A stretch of 64,000 bases of DNA, from the NCBI RefSeq assembly GCF_014905395.1, contig NZ_BNDT01000003.1, positions 62,001 to 126,000 on the forward strand. Reading direction: 5' to 3'. This document shows, in pieces, positions 17,639-26,183 of this stretch. The notes under the pieces were generated by a model. It ran no database searches. It was not told the origin of the DNA and saw nothing but the letters and a program-made list of their open reading frames with translations. Origin of the DNA: Lactococcus taiwanensis (GTDB lineage: Bacteria; Bacillota; Bacilli; Lactobacillales; Streptococcaceae). Within the stretch, counting starts at the first letter, position 1. Each line of letters begins with the position of its first letter. The position numbers and the translations under genes were made by a program.

Positions 17639-18765
17639 GTGAAAATGAAAATAAATTAACCCCTTGGCAAGAAAAAAATCTTGAATATCAGCGCCGTAAA
17701 GCAGCAGAAAAGAAATTAGAAGAAGAAAAAAATACGCCGAAGAAGAGTCGTTTTACTTCGCCTTTTCAAAAGAAAGAAGCTTCTGCGACGACCTCGGAAA
17801 CTAACGAAGTGGAAAGCTCTGATGAAGCCCTGTCTGAAGAAGAAGCTACATCTGCTCCATCAGCAAGCCAAGAAGAAATTATTTTTTCAAAATTAGAACA
17901 AACTGCTGAGGAAGTTGAAGAATTACGTAAGCCCCGCCGTTCTTTCTTTGCGGGTTCAGGTCAGGTTTTTAAAAAATTGTGGCCTGCTTTTGTGATTGCT
18001 TTGCTTGTTTTTTTAGGAGCAGTCTATGCGGTATCACCTTTAAGCAAGATAGGGAGTTTCACAGTTTCCGGCAACAAAAGCGAGACACCAGAGCAAGTTG
18101 CTGTCGCCTCTCAACTTAAAACTGGAGATAGCATATTTAGTATTTTAAGAAATAAAGAGCTTATTGCAACAAAGATTGAAAAAGAATTTCCTCGAATTGC
18201 TTCGGTTAACATCACCTTTCGGTTTCCCAACCATTTTGAAGCTGTTGTAACGGAGTATTCTAATAGTGCTTATGTGAAACGCAATGATAAGGACTATATT
18301 GTCTTGAGTAACGGTTATGTCATTCCAACACCTGTTGATACTTCAAAACTTGAGAAGCTCCCTGTTTTACAGGATTTTTCAGATGAGCAAGTGAAGCTTT
18401 TTGTCAAAGCTTCTGAAAAACTCAAACCAGAGTTAAGAGCGCTCATGACCACGGTCACAAAGACGCCAACAGATGCGACACCGGACTTTATTGCGATTGA
18501 TATGAGTGATGGCAACCAAGTGCGTGTTCCGCTCAGCCAAATGTCTGAAAAGCTCCCTTATTATCCGAGTATCGCGAAACAAATTGAAGCGCCACAAGTA
18601 GTTGATATGGAAGCAAGTATCTATACAAAACCAAAAGAAGCCTATCAGGCTTATCTCTCCCAACTTTCCTCTTCAAAAGCAGCTGCCTCTTCAGCAAAAG
18701 AGAAGAAAACAACAGAAAGTTCTACAGATACAACAGAAGCCTCAACTACCACCGCTTCAGAATAA
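17635..18765 (+). CDS. divIB: Cell division protein DivIB/FtsQ
   Basis: The 376-residue protein has a long charged cytoplasmic N-terminus (about 1-112), one membrane segment at about 117-136 (LWPAFVIALLVFLGAVYAV), an extracellular POTRA domain beginning SPLSKIGSFTVSGN, a beta domain and a Ser/Thr-rich tail (SSKAAASSAKEKK onward). This is the streptococcal/lactococcal DivIB layout. It acts in the divisome with DivIC and FtsL. A strong terminator ends the murD-murG-divIB group. Confidence 0.93.
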   Translation: MSENENKLTPWQEKNLEYQRRKAAEKKLEEEKNTPKKSRFTSPFQKKEASATTSETNEVESSDEALSEEEATSAPSASQEEIIFSKLEQTAEEVEELRKPRRSFFAGSGQVFKKLWPAFVIALLVFLGAVYAVSPLSKIGSFTVSGNKSETPEQVAVASQLKTGDSIFSILRNKELIATKIEKEFPRIASVNITFRFPNHFEAVVTEYSNSAYVKRNDKDYIVLSNGYVIPTPVDTSKLEKLPVLQDFSDEQVKLFVKASEKLKPELRALMTTVTKTPTDATPDFIAIDMSDGNQVRVPLSQMSEKLPYYPSIAKQIEAPQVVDMEASIYTKPKEAYQAYLSQLSSSKAAASSAKEKKTTESSTDTTEASTTTASE

Positions 18766-18767
18766 AA

Positions 18768-18801
18768 GTAAAAGTGATAAATCTTCTTTATCACTTTTTA
18801 T
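18768..18801 (+). terminator. divIB terminator
   Basis: AAAAGTGATAAA pairs with TTTATCACTTTT around TCTTC, then a T run. Confidence 0.9.
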
Positions 18802-18868
18802 TATAAGGCAGGCTATAAAAACAACAGATAAAATGCTATAATAGAGAGCACGCATTTTTGTGAATAGT

Positions 18869-18963
18869 AAGGATTAGAGTAATTTCTAAGCGTATGATCT
18901 ATTAGAAATTAGCGCAGTGCGACGGGGAGTGAAGGTTTTGTCTTCATCCTCGCTCAATCCGTT
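18869..18963 (+). ncRNA. Candidate structured RNA: three-way-junction leader upstream of obgE
   Basis: Three helices can form together. P1 pairs GGATT (18871-18875) with AATCC (18956-18960), extended by AA/TT across a bulged G. P2 pairs TAATTTCTAA (18880-18889) with TTAGAAATTA (18902-18911) perfectly. P3 pairs CGGGGAGTGAAG (18923-18934) with CTTCATCCTCG (18942-18952) with one bulged A. A TATAAT at about 18837-18842 could be its -10. I do not recognise it as a known family. It could be a cis leader of obgE or a separate small RNA. Confidence 0.5.
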
Positions 18964-19041
18964 TTCTTAATCTATCCCTTTTTGAGAAAGGCAGATGAAG
19001 AAAATGACGAAATATTAAAGAGAATTTAGAGGAGAAACTGT

Positions 19042-20355
19042 ATGTCTTTATTTTTAGATACAGCACGAATTGAGGTAAAAGCAGGTAAAGGTGGCGATGG
19101 AGCCGTTGCTTTTCGTCGTGAAAAATATGTTCCAGATGGTGGACCTGCCGGTGGTGACGGGGGAAAAGGCGGTTCTGTCATTTTTAAAGTTGATGAAGGA
19201 ATGTCAACTTTAATGGATTTCCGTTATAACCGTATTTTCCGTGGTAAACCAGGTGAAAAAGGGATGAACAAAGGAATGCACGGTCGTGGAGCCGAAGATT
19301 TGATTGTTCATGTTCCTCAAGGAACGACCGTTAAAGATAACGAAACTGGTGATGTTTTAGTTGACTTGATTGAAAAAGATCAAGAGTTTGTAGTTGCTAA
19401 AGGCGGTCGCGGTGGTCGTGGAAATATTCGTTTTGCCACACCACGTAACCCAGCACCTGAGGTGGCAGAAAATGGCGAACCAGGAGAAGATAAAATTCTA
19501 CTTTTGGAACTTCGTGTTTTAGCAGATGTTGGTTTAGTTGGTTTCCCATCTGTTGGTAAATCAACGTTACTATCCGTTGTTTCAAATGCGCGTCCTAAAA
19601 TCGGCGCTTACCACTTCACAACCATCACTCCTAATATCGGAATGGTTCAAGTCGGTTATGGAGATAGCTTTGTTATGGCAGATATGCCAGGATTGATTGA
19701 AGGCGCACATTCTGGTGCAGGACTGGGAATTCAATTCTTGCGCCATATTGAACGTACACGCGTTCTTCTTCATGTTCTTGATATGTCAGAACTTGAAGGC
19801 CGCGATCCATACGAAGATTACAAAACAATCAATGATGAATTAGAATCTTACAATTTACGTTTGATGGAACGTCCACAAATTATTGTTGCCAACAAAATGG
19901 ATATGCCAGAAGCTGCCGAACGTTTAGCTGAATTTAAAGAAAAATTAGCTGCTGATTTAGGTCCTGATCAAGAAATGCCTGAAATTTTTGAAGTTTCTGG
20001 TTTGACTAAAACAGGGCTTCAAGGTTTACTTGCACGCACAAGTGAATTACTTGCACAAACACCAGAATTCTTACTTTATGACGAAGATGAATTAGCGGAT
20101 GAAACAGCTTATTATGGCTTTGAGGAAGAAGAAAAACCATTTAAAGTTTCACGTGATGATGATGGTGGCTGGCGTTTGTCTGGTGAGAAGATTGAAAAAC
20201 TCTTTATCATGACTAACTTTGACCACGATGAATCAGTCATGAAATTTGCTCGCCAAATGCGCGCGATGGGTGTTGACGAAACACTGCGTTCAATGGGAGC
20301 CAAGGATGGCGATTATGTACGCATTCAAAAATTTGAGTTTGAATTCGTAGATTAA
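19042..20355 (+). CDS. obgE: GTPase ObgE/CgtA
   Basis: The 437-residue protein has the glycine-rich Obg domain (1-158, with [10 protein letters not shown] and [11 protein letters not shown]), a G domain with P-loop GFPSVGKST at 167-175, [14 protein letters not shown], and the C-terminal OCT domain (about 355-437). It is a ribosome-associated GTPase in 50S assembly and stringent control. The ATG follows AGAGGAGA. The leader contains an unexplained multi-helix structure. Confidence 0.97.
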   Translation: MSLFLDTARIEVKAGKGGDGAVAFRREKYVPDGGPAGGDGGKGGSVIFKVDEGMSTLMDFRYNRIFRGKPGEKGMNKGMHGRGAEDLIVHVPQGTTVKDNETGDVLVDLIEKDQEFVVAKGGRGGRGNIRFATPRNPAPEVAENGEPGEDKILLLELRVLADVGLVGFPSVGKSTLLSVVSNARPKIGAYHFTTITPNIGMVQVGYGDSFVMADMPGLIEGAHSGAGLGIQFLRHIERTRVLLHVLDMSELEGRDPYEDYKTINDELESYNLRLMERPQIIVANKMDMPEAAERLAEFKEKLAADLGPDQEMPEIFEVSGLTKTGLQGLLARTSELLAQTPEFLLYDEDELADETAYYGFEEEEKPFKVSRDDDGGWRLSGEKIEKLFIMTNFDHDESVMKFARQMRAMGVDETLRSMGAKDGDYVRIQKFEFEFVD

Positions 20356-20379
20356 TTCAAGTAATTTGGGAGAACAATA

Positions 20380-20550
20380 ATGGGATTTAAGATTATTGGT
20401 GACCGAGATAAAGACGGAAATTTTATTGCTTCAGCGGACTATTGGACGGATGAACGTATCGATGCGTTATTAAAAAAATATAATCCGCATGGGAAATTAA
20501 CTTTGTCAAAAGCTCAACAAACAAAAAATGATGAAAAAAAGACTGATTAA
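20380..20550 (+). CDS. Small protein downstream of obgE, unknown function
   Basis: A 56-codon frame starts at an ATG with GGGAGA 6 bases upstream, 24 bases after obgE. The product begins MGFKIIGDRDKDGNFIASAD and ends in a Lys/Asp-rich tail; it has no membrane segment. The end of the frame overlaps the left arm of the obgE-unit terminator. Likely co-transcribed with obgE. I do not recognise the family. Confidence 0.65.
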   Translation: MGFKIIGDRDKDGNFIASADYWTDERIDALLKKYNPHGKLTLSKAQQTKNDEKKTD

Positions 20551-20566
20551 GCAGTCTTTTTATTTT
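20535..20566 (+). terminator. obgE unit terminator
   Basis: AAAGACTG pairs with CAGTCTTT around ATTAAG, then TTATTTTT; it overlaps the stop of the small gene. Confidence 0.8.
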
Positions 20567-20573
20567 TATATTT

Positions 20574-20591
20574 ACTGACAGTTCTATCAGT
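20574..20591. repeat. Dispersed palindrome copy, imperfect
   Basis: ACTGACAG and TATCAGT around TTC; the right arm has one mismatch. It overlaps the 3' end of the minus-strand gene. Confidence 0.6.
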
Positions 20592-21183
20592 GCGCTGAGG
20601 GTCTGATCAGTTCTTGGAAAACCACTTTGTTTACTGTGGCAGAGGCCTCCGCAACCTTATAAAGAGCATTGCGTTGAAGGCTTTGAACGTGAAGGCTTAA
20701 GCTTGCGTGGCTATGTTTTGGTAGATTCTCTGTGATAATTTTATTAGGATTAAAGTCAATATCATCGGGCAGAAGCGAAAGCACAGCTGCTTTATGATAG
20801 GTTTTGGTTTGGATGGATTGTTGAGCAATGTGAAAACTAATGGCTTCAGGCTCTGACGGGCCTGTCAGTGACTGAGGAAATCCCGCCAGTAAGGCATTGA
20901 AACAAAGATCCTGTCCAAAATTTATCTGCTTCGTTTTCAGGTGGTCAAGCTCGTTTTGTAATAATTCTTTTGCTTGATTAAATGTTAAATTGGGTTGGTA
21001 AAAAAATTTTTTACGAATCCGATTTGTGATTTGTTCAAATCCTGTAATTCCTACGACAAAGCCAGCAGGACTTGTTTCAAATTTTTTAAAATGACTTTGG
21101 GTCATATTATCTGCTGTGGTGATTTGTCCATCAGAGATGACGCTGATAAAGTCAGGCATCATGACCAAATTAAGAAAACTCAT
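20587..21183 (-). CDS. Hypothetical protein, possibly Ntn-hydrolase-like fold
   Basis: The 198-residue soluble protein has no signal peptide. The N-terminal half reads FISVISDGQITTADN then GFVVGITGFEQITNRIRKKFF, faintly like the beta strands of proteasome-type (Ntn) hydrolases where a self-processing residue would lie, but no catalytic Thr at a mature N-terminus is evident. Function unknown. A degenerate palindrome (20853-20868) lies within the gene and a perfect one just upstream. Confidence 0.6.
   Translation of the reverse strand: MSFLNLVMMPDFISVISDGQITTADNMTQSHFKKFETSPAGFVVGITGFEQITNRIRKKFFYQPNLTFNQAKELLQNELDHLKTKQINFGQDLCFNALLAGFPQSLTGPSEPEAISFHIAQQSIQTKTYHKAAVLSLLPDDIDFNPNKIITENLPKHSHASLSLHVQSLQRNALYKVAEASATVNKVVFQELIRPSAH
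20853..20868. repeat. Palindrome-like copy inside the minus-strand gene
   Basis: CTGAC-N6-GTCAG, shortened arms, within codons of the hypothetical gene. Confidence 0.45.
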
Positions 21184-21200
21184 AGAAAATATTCTTTCCT

Positions 21201-21224
21201 ATTACTGACAGACTTGTCAGTAAT
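21201..21224. repeat. Dispersed palindrome copy, terminator-like
   Basis: ATTACTGAC and GTCAGTAAT around AGACTT, with TTTTTTT on the plus-strand side. It lies between queA and the downstream minus-strand gene. Confidence 0.85.
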
Positions 21225-21240
21225 TTTTTTGCTAAATTTT

Positions 21241-22278
21241 TTATTTTCTTGTACGAACGAACATTGCATCACCAAAACTAAAGAAACGATAGCGTTCATC
21301 AATCGCATGTTGGTAAGCTTCTAAAACAAAATCACGCCCAGCAAAAGCGGCAACTAGCATAACCAATGTTGACTTAGGTAAATGGAAATTTGTGTTAAAA
21401 GCATCGACCACTTTCCAGTCATAGCCTGGTTTGATAAAAATATCAGTCCAGCCTGAGTCAGCTTGAATATCGCCATCGAATTTACTTCCGATTGTTTCTA
21501 GAGTACGAATGGACGTTGTTCCACTAGCTACAATTTTTCCACCGGCAGCTTTTACAGCACGCAATTCAGCAGCAGCTTCTTCGGTTAAGCGATAAAACTC
21601 ACTGTGCATATGATGCTCATCCACGTTATCAACACTGACCGGTCGGAAAGTACCCAAACCAACGTGAAGGGTTAACTCGACGATTTTTACCCCTTTAGCG
21701 GCAATTTTTTCCAAAAGCTCAGGGGTGTAATGTAAACCAGCAGTGGGGGCAGCAGCTGAACCGTTTTCTTTAGCGTAAACTGTTTGATAACGTTCTTGAT
21801 CTTCCAATTGTTCGTGAATATAGGGTGGGAGGGGCATTTCACCTAGGCTTTCCAGGATTTCAAGGAAAATCCCTTCATACTTAAACTCTACAATACGACC
21901 ACCGTGTTCTAAAAGCTCAAGCACGACAGCTTTCAAGCGCCCATCACCAAAAGTTACTTCTTCGCCAACTTTCATTTTACGCGCAGGTTTAGCAAGGGTT
22001 TCCCAACGATTTCCGCCCAAGTCTTTGAGCAAAAGGAGTTCGATATGTCCTCCCGTATGAGCGCGCTCACCATGAAGACGCGCAGGCAGTACCCGTGTAT
22101 TGTTTAAAACAAGCGCATCTCCTGCATTAAGTTCATCAATAATATCATAAAAATGCTTGTCTTGAAGTCCATGATCCTTAGGATCTAAAACCAGAAGACG
22201 AGATTCTGAACGTTTTTCTAAAGGGGTTTGAGCAATGAGTTCCTCTGGTAAATCAAAGTCAAAATCATTTATATTCAT
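21241..22278 (-). CDS. queA: S-adenosylmethionine:tRNA ribosyltransferase-isomerase
   Basis: The protein of about 345 residues begins [23 protein letters not shown], the conserved QueA N-terminus; the frame stays open to 22362 but only through an upstream TTG without support. Motifs include [24 protein letters not shown] and [15 protein letters not shown]. It performs the penultimate step of queuosine synthesis, on tRNA. A GGAG lies 13 bases from the ATG, a rather long spacing. Appears monocistronic, with the minus-strand unknown gene downstream. Confidence 0.94.
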   Translation of the reverse strand: MNINDFDFDLPEELIAQTPLEKRSESRLLVLDPKDHGLQDKHFYDIIDELNAGDALVLNNTRVLPARLHGERAHTGGHIELLLLKDLGGNRWETLAKPARKMKVGEEVTFGDGRLKAVVLELLEHGGRIVEFKYEGIFLEILESLGEMPLPPYIHEQLEDQERYQTVYAKENGSAAAPTAGLHYTPELLEKIAAKGVKIVELTLHVGLGTFRPVSVDNVDEHHMHSEFYRLTEEAAAELRAVKAAGGKIVASGTTSIRTLETIGSKFDGDIQADSGWTDIFIKPGYDWKVVDAFNTNFHLPKSTLVMLVAAFAGRDFVLEAYQHAIDERYRFFSFGDAMFVRTRK

Positions 22279-22617
22279 CTTTTTATTTATACTCCATTCT
22301 TTATTCGTTACTACATTTTTATCATCTGAGCAGTTGGTCTGGTAAAAATTTTCCTGTTTCAAATGACAACTCGACTTTAATTATAGCACTTTTTTTACGA
22401 AGACAATGAAATCTTTTTTGATAGCAGCCATGCTTTAAAAATATAAAAAGCGCAGTGCCCGCTAAGCCTTAATAAGATTAGAAACGCTTCTAATATTACG
22501 TAAGAATAAAACGCGTAATTTTTTCAGTACAAAATTTCCATTTTATGTCTTCGTTTGTAGTAGAATAATATTAAATTGATGTAATATTTAACATACGGTT
22601 TAATGGAGAAAAAACGA
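22279..22617. other. Divergent region between queA and the surface lectin
   Basis: It contains ATTAGAA-ACGC-TTCTAAT (22477-22494), a perfect 7-bp inverted repeat, then ATTACG...CGTAATTTTTT (22494-22522), a terminator-like hairpin on the plus strand with no gene before it. A TAATAT at 22582 could be the lectin -10, but no clear -35 was found. Confidence 0.5.
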
Positions 22618-25056
22618 ATGAAAAAGAAGTCGATCTTATTGACAATTGGGACAGTCTCATTGTTAAGTGGAGGAGCAATTCTAGTCAATCAATCCCCCAC
22701 CCCCCTTTGGGGAACTAAAGTTTATGCAGCAACGACAAGAGAAGTGACAGTATTACCCACTAACTTTTTAGAGTACTTTCAACGAAATGGCTCAGCAGCA
22801 AATTTTGCCTACGATACTACAACTTATACTCAAACCCTTACTTCAAATACAGTGAATCAATCTGGTAATGTGACCTTAAAAACGAAGATTGACATGGCAG
22901 AAGATTTTAGCTTCACGGGATTGGTAAATTTGGGGGATAAGTCCAGTGCCCAAGGGGGTGCAGACGGAATCGGCTTCCTGTTTCACCCAGGCAATACCAA
23001 TGATGTGGGGAGCACAGGAGCTGGTCTTGGGATTGCTTCTTTGACAGGAGCCTTTGGTTTTAAATTAGACACTTACTATAACGGTACACCTTCCTCTGGC
23101 GCACTAGCTGACCCCCAACAATACGCCAATGGTCAATCTTTTGGTGCCTTTGTAGACGGAACAACAGGTACAGCTGTGACGCAATCAGCTGGTTCACAAG
23201 CCATTGCACAACCTACAAATAATACTTTTATTCCATTTACAATTACGTATACTGGAGCGACTAAAATGATGACCGTGACTTACAATAATCAAACGTGGTC
23301 CCGGAATGTATCGGATTGGATTGGCAATAACACCTCAATGTCCTTTGCTATAGCGGCTTCTACAGGCGCTTATCGGAACTTGCAACAGTTACGTAATATC
23401 GTATTTAGCTACACCGTTGCCCAAGGTACGGTTACTGCTAATTATGTGGATGAAGCAGGAAATCCCATAGCTGATCCTATCACAACAAATGGTGATATTG
23501 CGACAGCTTATACAACACAACAACAAGAAATTCCTGGATATACTTTTAAAGAAGTCACAGGTGCCTCGACTACCGGAAGCTATACCCCCAATGATCAAGT
23601 GGTTAATTACGTCTATACACGTAACCAAGGGACAATAGATGTAACTTATTATGATGACGTAACAGGACAAATTTTAAGTACCAAGCCCTTGTCCGGCAAC
23701 ACTAACGATCCTGCAAATTATAGCACCGCGGACACTATTCAAAGTTACCTTAATCAAGGGTATGAATTAGTTTCCGATAATTATCCTGCTGATGCTCATT
23801 TTACAGATGACCCACAACACTTTGAAGTCCACTTAACACATGAAAAGGTCCAAACCACGGAACAAAAAGAAGTCAATGAAACTATTCATTATGTTATTGA
23901 GGACAATGCAGTAACAGCTCCTGTGGACTATATTGCGACTCCGATTACCTTTAGCCGTTCAGTAACCACAGATAAAGTGACGGGGCAAGCCACTTATGGA
24001 GCATGGCAAGCAGATGGAGCAACAAGCTTTGCAGCTGTAAATTCACCCACAGTGACAGGTTATACCCCTGATTCTAAAGTGATTGCTGAAATTTCAAATA
24101 TCACGGCAGATACAGCAGACATTGTCAAAACAGTCACTTATAAGCGTAATCAAGGGACCATCACAGTTAATTATTTTGATGATGTAACTGGCGAACGCTT
24201 AACAACAAAAGAGTTAACTGGTGGAACAGGTGATTCAGTAGATTACACCACTGCAGAAACAATTCAAAGCTATCTGGAACAGAATTATGAGAAAGTTTCT
24301 GATGCTTACACAGCGGCTGGCGATGTTAAATTTACAGATACACCGCAAGTTTTCGAGGTCCATTTGACCCATGCTACTGATAGTACAACTGAGCAAAAAG
24401 TAGTGAACGAAAAAATTCACTATGTTTATGACGATGGCAGCCCAGCGGCAACGGATTATGAAGCACTTCCGATTAGCTTCACGCGCACAGTTACTACAGA
24501 TAAGGTAACAGGTAAGGTTACCTATGGAGCGTGGCAAGCAGATAATGGAACAAGTTTTTCAGCAGTAAGCTCACCAAAAATAACTGGTTACACCCCTAGC
24601 CAACAAGTGATTTCAGAAATCACTGGAATTACAGCTGATACACCAAATATTGAAAAAATAGTAGTCTATCGGAAGAATCCACCAATTATTGTGCCACCGG
24701 TTATACCAGATATTCCAGCTATACCACAATTCCCAGATCAACCTGAGGTTCCGACTTTACCACAGATTCCAACGGTACCGCAACTCCCTGATCTTCCCAA
24801 TATCCCCGGAAGACCGAGTGTACCTGTGAGTTCGACGTCAACACCTTCTACAGAAATCCGGAAGGAATATCCCACTGTTAAAATCTCACAAACGCAGCAC
24901 GCTTCTACCACACCAGTTACTTCGAAAAGTGTGACGAAAGAACAATTGCCAAGTACAGGAGAGAGTAGTCGTTATCGTTTACTGTCAATCTTAGGAGGGA
25001 TGATTGTTCTCGTTGGAGCATTGCTTCTTATCTTAAACCGAAGAAAAAAACAATAA
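22618..25056 (+). CDS. LPXTG-anchored surface protein with L-type lectin and MucBP/mucin-binding repeats
   Basis: The 812-residue protein starts at the ATG with TGGAG 9 bases upstream; the in-frame ATG at 22603 is part of that site. Order: signal peptide (about 1-42), bacterial L-type lectin domain (about 45-265, with GGADGIGFLFHPG and GAFGFKLDTYYN), a MucBP unit (about 268-340, TANYVDEAGNPI), two long repeats of about 170 residues each (ITVNYFDDVTGE-like opening, TTEQK, VTYGAWQAD, GYTPS), a Pro-rich wall spanner, LPSTG at 777-781, a membrane segment and a basic tail. It is a sortase A substrate and probable glycan adhesin for mucus or host cells. Confidence 0.92.
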   Translation: MKKKSILLTIGTVSLLSGGAILVNQSPTPLWGTKVYAATTREVTVLPTNFLEYFQRNGSAANFAYDTTTYTQTLTSNTVNQSGNVTLKTKIDMAEDFSFTGLVNLGDKSSAQGGADGIGFLFHPGNTNDVGSTGAGLGIASLTGAFGFKLDTYYNGTPSSGALADPQQYANGQSFGAFVDGTTGTAVTQSAGSQAIAQPTNNTFIPFTITYTGATKMMTVTYNNQTWSRNVSDWIGNNTSMSFAIAASTGAYRNLQQLRNIVFSYTVAQGTVTANYVDEAGNPIADPITTNGDIATAYTTQQQEIPGYTFKEVTGASTTGSYTPNDQVVNYVYTRNQGTIDVTYYDDVTGQILSTKPLSGNTNDPANYSTADTIQSYLNQGYELVSDNYPADAHFTDDPQHFEVHLTHEKVQTTEQKEVNETIHYVIEDNAVTAPVDYIATPITFSRSVTTDKVTGQATYGAWQADGATSFAAVNSPTVTGYTPDSKVIAEISNITADTADIVKTVTYKRNQGTITVNYFDDVTGERLTTKELTGGTGDSVDYTTAETIQSYLEQNYEKVSDAYTAAGDVKFTDTPQVFEVHLTHATDSTTEQKVVNEKIHYVYDDGSPAATDYEALPISFTRTVTTDKVTGKVTYGAWQADNGTSFSAVSSPKITGYTPSQQVISEITGITADTPNIEKIVVYRKNPPIIVPPVIPDIPAIPQFPDQPEVPTLPQIPTVPQLPDLPNIPGRPSVPVSSTSTPSTEIRKEYPTVKISQTQHASTTPVTSKSVTKEQLPSTGESSRYRLLSILGGMIVLVGALLLILNRRKKQ

Positions 25057-25075
25057 ACTTGGAGTGATGAACACA

Positions 25076-25106
25076 AAAAAAGAAGTTGATTCAACTTCTT
25101 TTTTTA
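25076..25106. terminator. Bidirectional terminator between the lectin and mleR
   Basis: AGAAGTTGA pairs with TCAACTTCT, with an A run on one side and a T run on the other; the genes converge on it. Confidence 0.85.
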
Positions 25107-25112
25107 TAGCTT

Positions 25113-26021
25113 TTACAAAGGCGTTGATAAGGAGCCTTCTTCATCTAGCTCATCTAGCAGTGCCATCAATGCTTGTAAATTCTCACCGATAATTGTATTT
25201 TTAAGGTAGGCATATTGGACATAAAAAATTTGTTTATCCTCTGGGATAAGTGGGATTTTAACAATACTTTCCATATCAGAAAAAGGGAGAAAATCGGTCA
25301 TTAAAGTGATTCCTACGTCGGATTTGACCAGTTGACCGATAGTTTGGATATCGGAAAAATTTAGCAAAATTTTTGCTTTTCTTTTATATTTATCATTGAG
25401 ATTTTTAAAGGCTTCCATATGAACGAAACTTTCGTCGAGAAGAATGAAGGGATATTCCAATGCTTCTTCAAAAGAAATTTCTTTACGGCTAGCTAAAGGA
25501 TTCTCCTTAGATACAAAAATGTAAAATTCTCGTTTGTAAAGGCGCTTAACTTCTAAATTGGGTAATGACAATGGGGTGATACTACCAATCAGACTAAAGT
25601 CGATGTGTCCGCTTAGAAGTTTCGATAATAATTCTTCAGAACCACCTGAAATCAAGTCAAAATGAGCAAGAAAAGAAATGGCCTCTTTTTTTTGTAAGAG
25701 TTGGGAAAGGATTTTTGCTCGAATGATAGGAGGGAAGCCCACATGGAGCTGACGATTTTTGGAGTGTTCAATGGCGCGTTGTGTCAGTGCCAGTTCATCC
25801 AAGATATTTTCAATATGTGTTTTGAGGATTTTTCCTTCATTTGTTAAAACCACAGTACGATGGGATCGATCCTTATATATTAAATCACAGTTATAATATT
25901 GTTCCAATCTTTTTACAGCGTAGGTAATAGTTGGCTGACTGACACCGAAATAGTTGGATACAGCGGTGAAGGAAAGAAGGTCCCCGAGGGCGTTAAAATA
26001 CTCGAAATCATGCAAGTTCAT
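25113..26021 (-). CDS. mleR: LysR-family regulator of the malolactic operon
   Basis: The 302-residue LTTR has an N-terminal winged helix-turn-helix (about 1-62: SFTAVSNYFGVSQPTITYAVKRLE) and a two-part effector domain. It diverges from mleS, as mleR does in L. lactis, where it activates mleSP in response to L-malate. The ATG follows GGAGCTC. The shared upstream region contains GTTATAA-N10-TTATAAC, a good T-N11-A type operator. The name is inferred from context. Confidence 0.85.
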   Translation of the reverse strand: MNLHDFEYFNALGDLLSFTAVSNYFGVSQPTITYAVKRLEQYYNCDLIYKDRSHRTVVLTNEGKILKTHIENILDELALTQRAIEHSKNRQLHVGFPPIIRAKILSQLLQKKEAISFLAHFDLISGGSEELLSKLLSGHIDFSLIGSITPLSLPNLEVKRLYKREFYIFVSKENPLASRKEISFEEALEYPFILLDESFVHMEAFKNLNDKYKRKAKILLNFSDIQTIGQLVKSDVGITLMTDFLPFSDMESIVKIPLIPEDKQIFYVQYAYLKNTIIGENLQALMALLDELDEEGSLSTPL

Positions 26022-26073
26022 TGGTTTAAGAGCTCCTTTTATGTTTTATATTTTAACATAAAAAGTTACTTTT

Positions 26074-26097
26074 GTTATAAGTGAAATTTATTATAAC
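26074..26097. promoter_or_regulatory. Candidate MleR operator
   Basis: A perfect 7-bp inverted repeat, GTTATAA and TTATAAC with a 10-base spacer, contains a T-N11-A core. It ends 8 bases before the mleS -35. Confidence 0.6.
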
Positions 26098-26105
26098 ACT
26101 ATAAT

Positions 26106-26135
26106 TTGACTATAATTTTTTATAAGTATTAAAAT
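26106..26135 (+). promoter_or_regulatory. mleSP promoter
   Basis: TTGACT (26106-26111), 18-base spacer, TAAAAT (26130-26135). Confidence 0.6.
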
Positions 26136-26183
26136 ACGTCTTGTAAGAAAACTTATATTATCATTTATTTGGAGGACGTACAC

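Noticed and set aside
18841-19041. 6S RNA or T-box upstream of obgE
   Set aside because: No long single hairpin with a central bubble and no T-box sequence; the structure is branched.
22481-22494. cre-like site before the lectin gene
   Set aside because: Four mismatches to the consensus, including at conserved outer positions.
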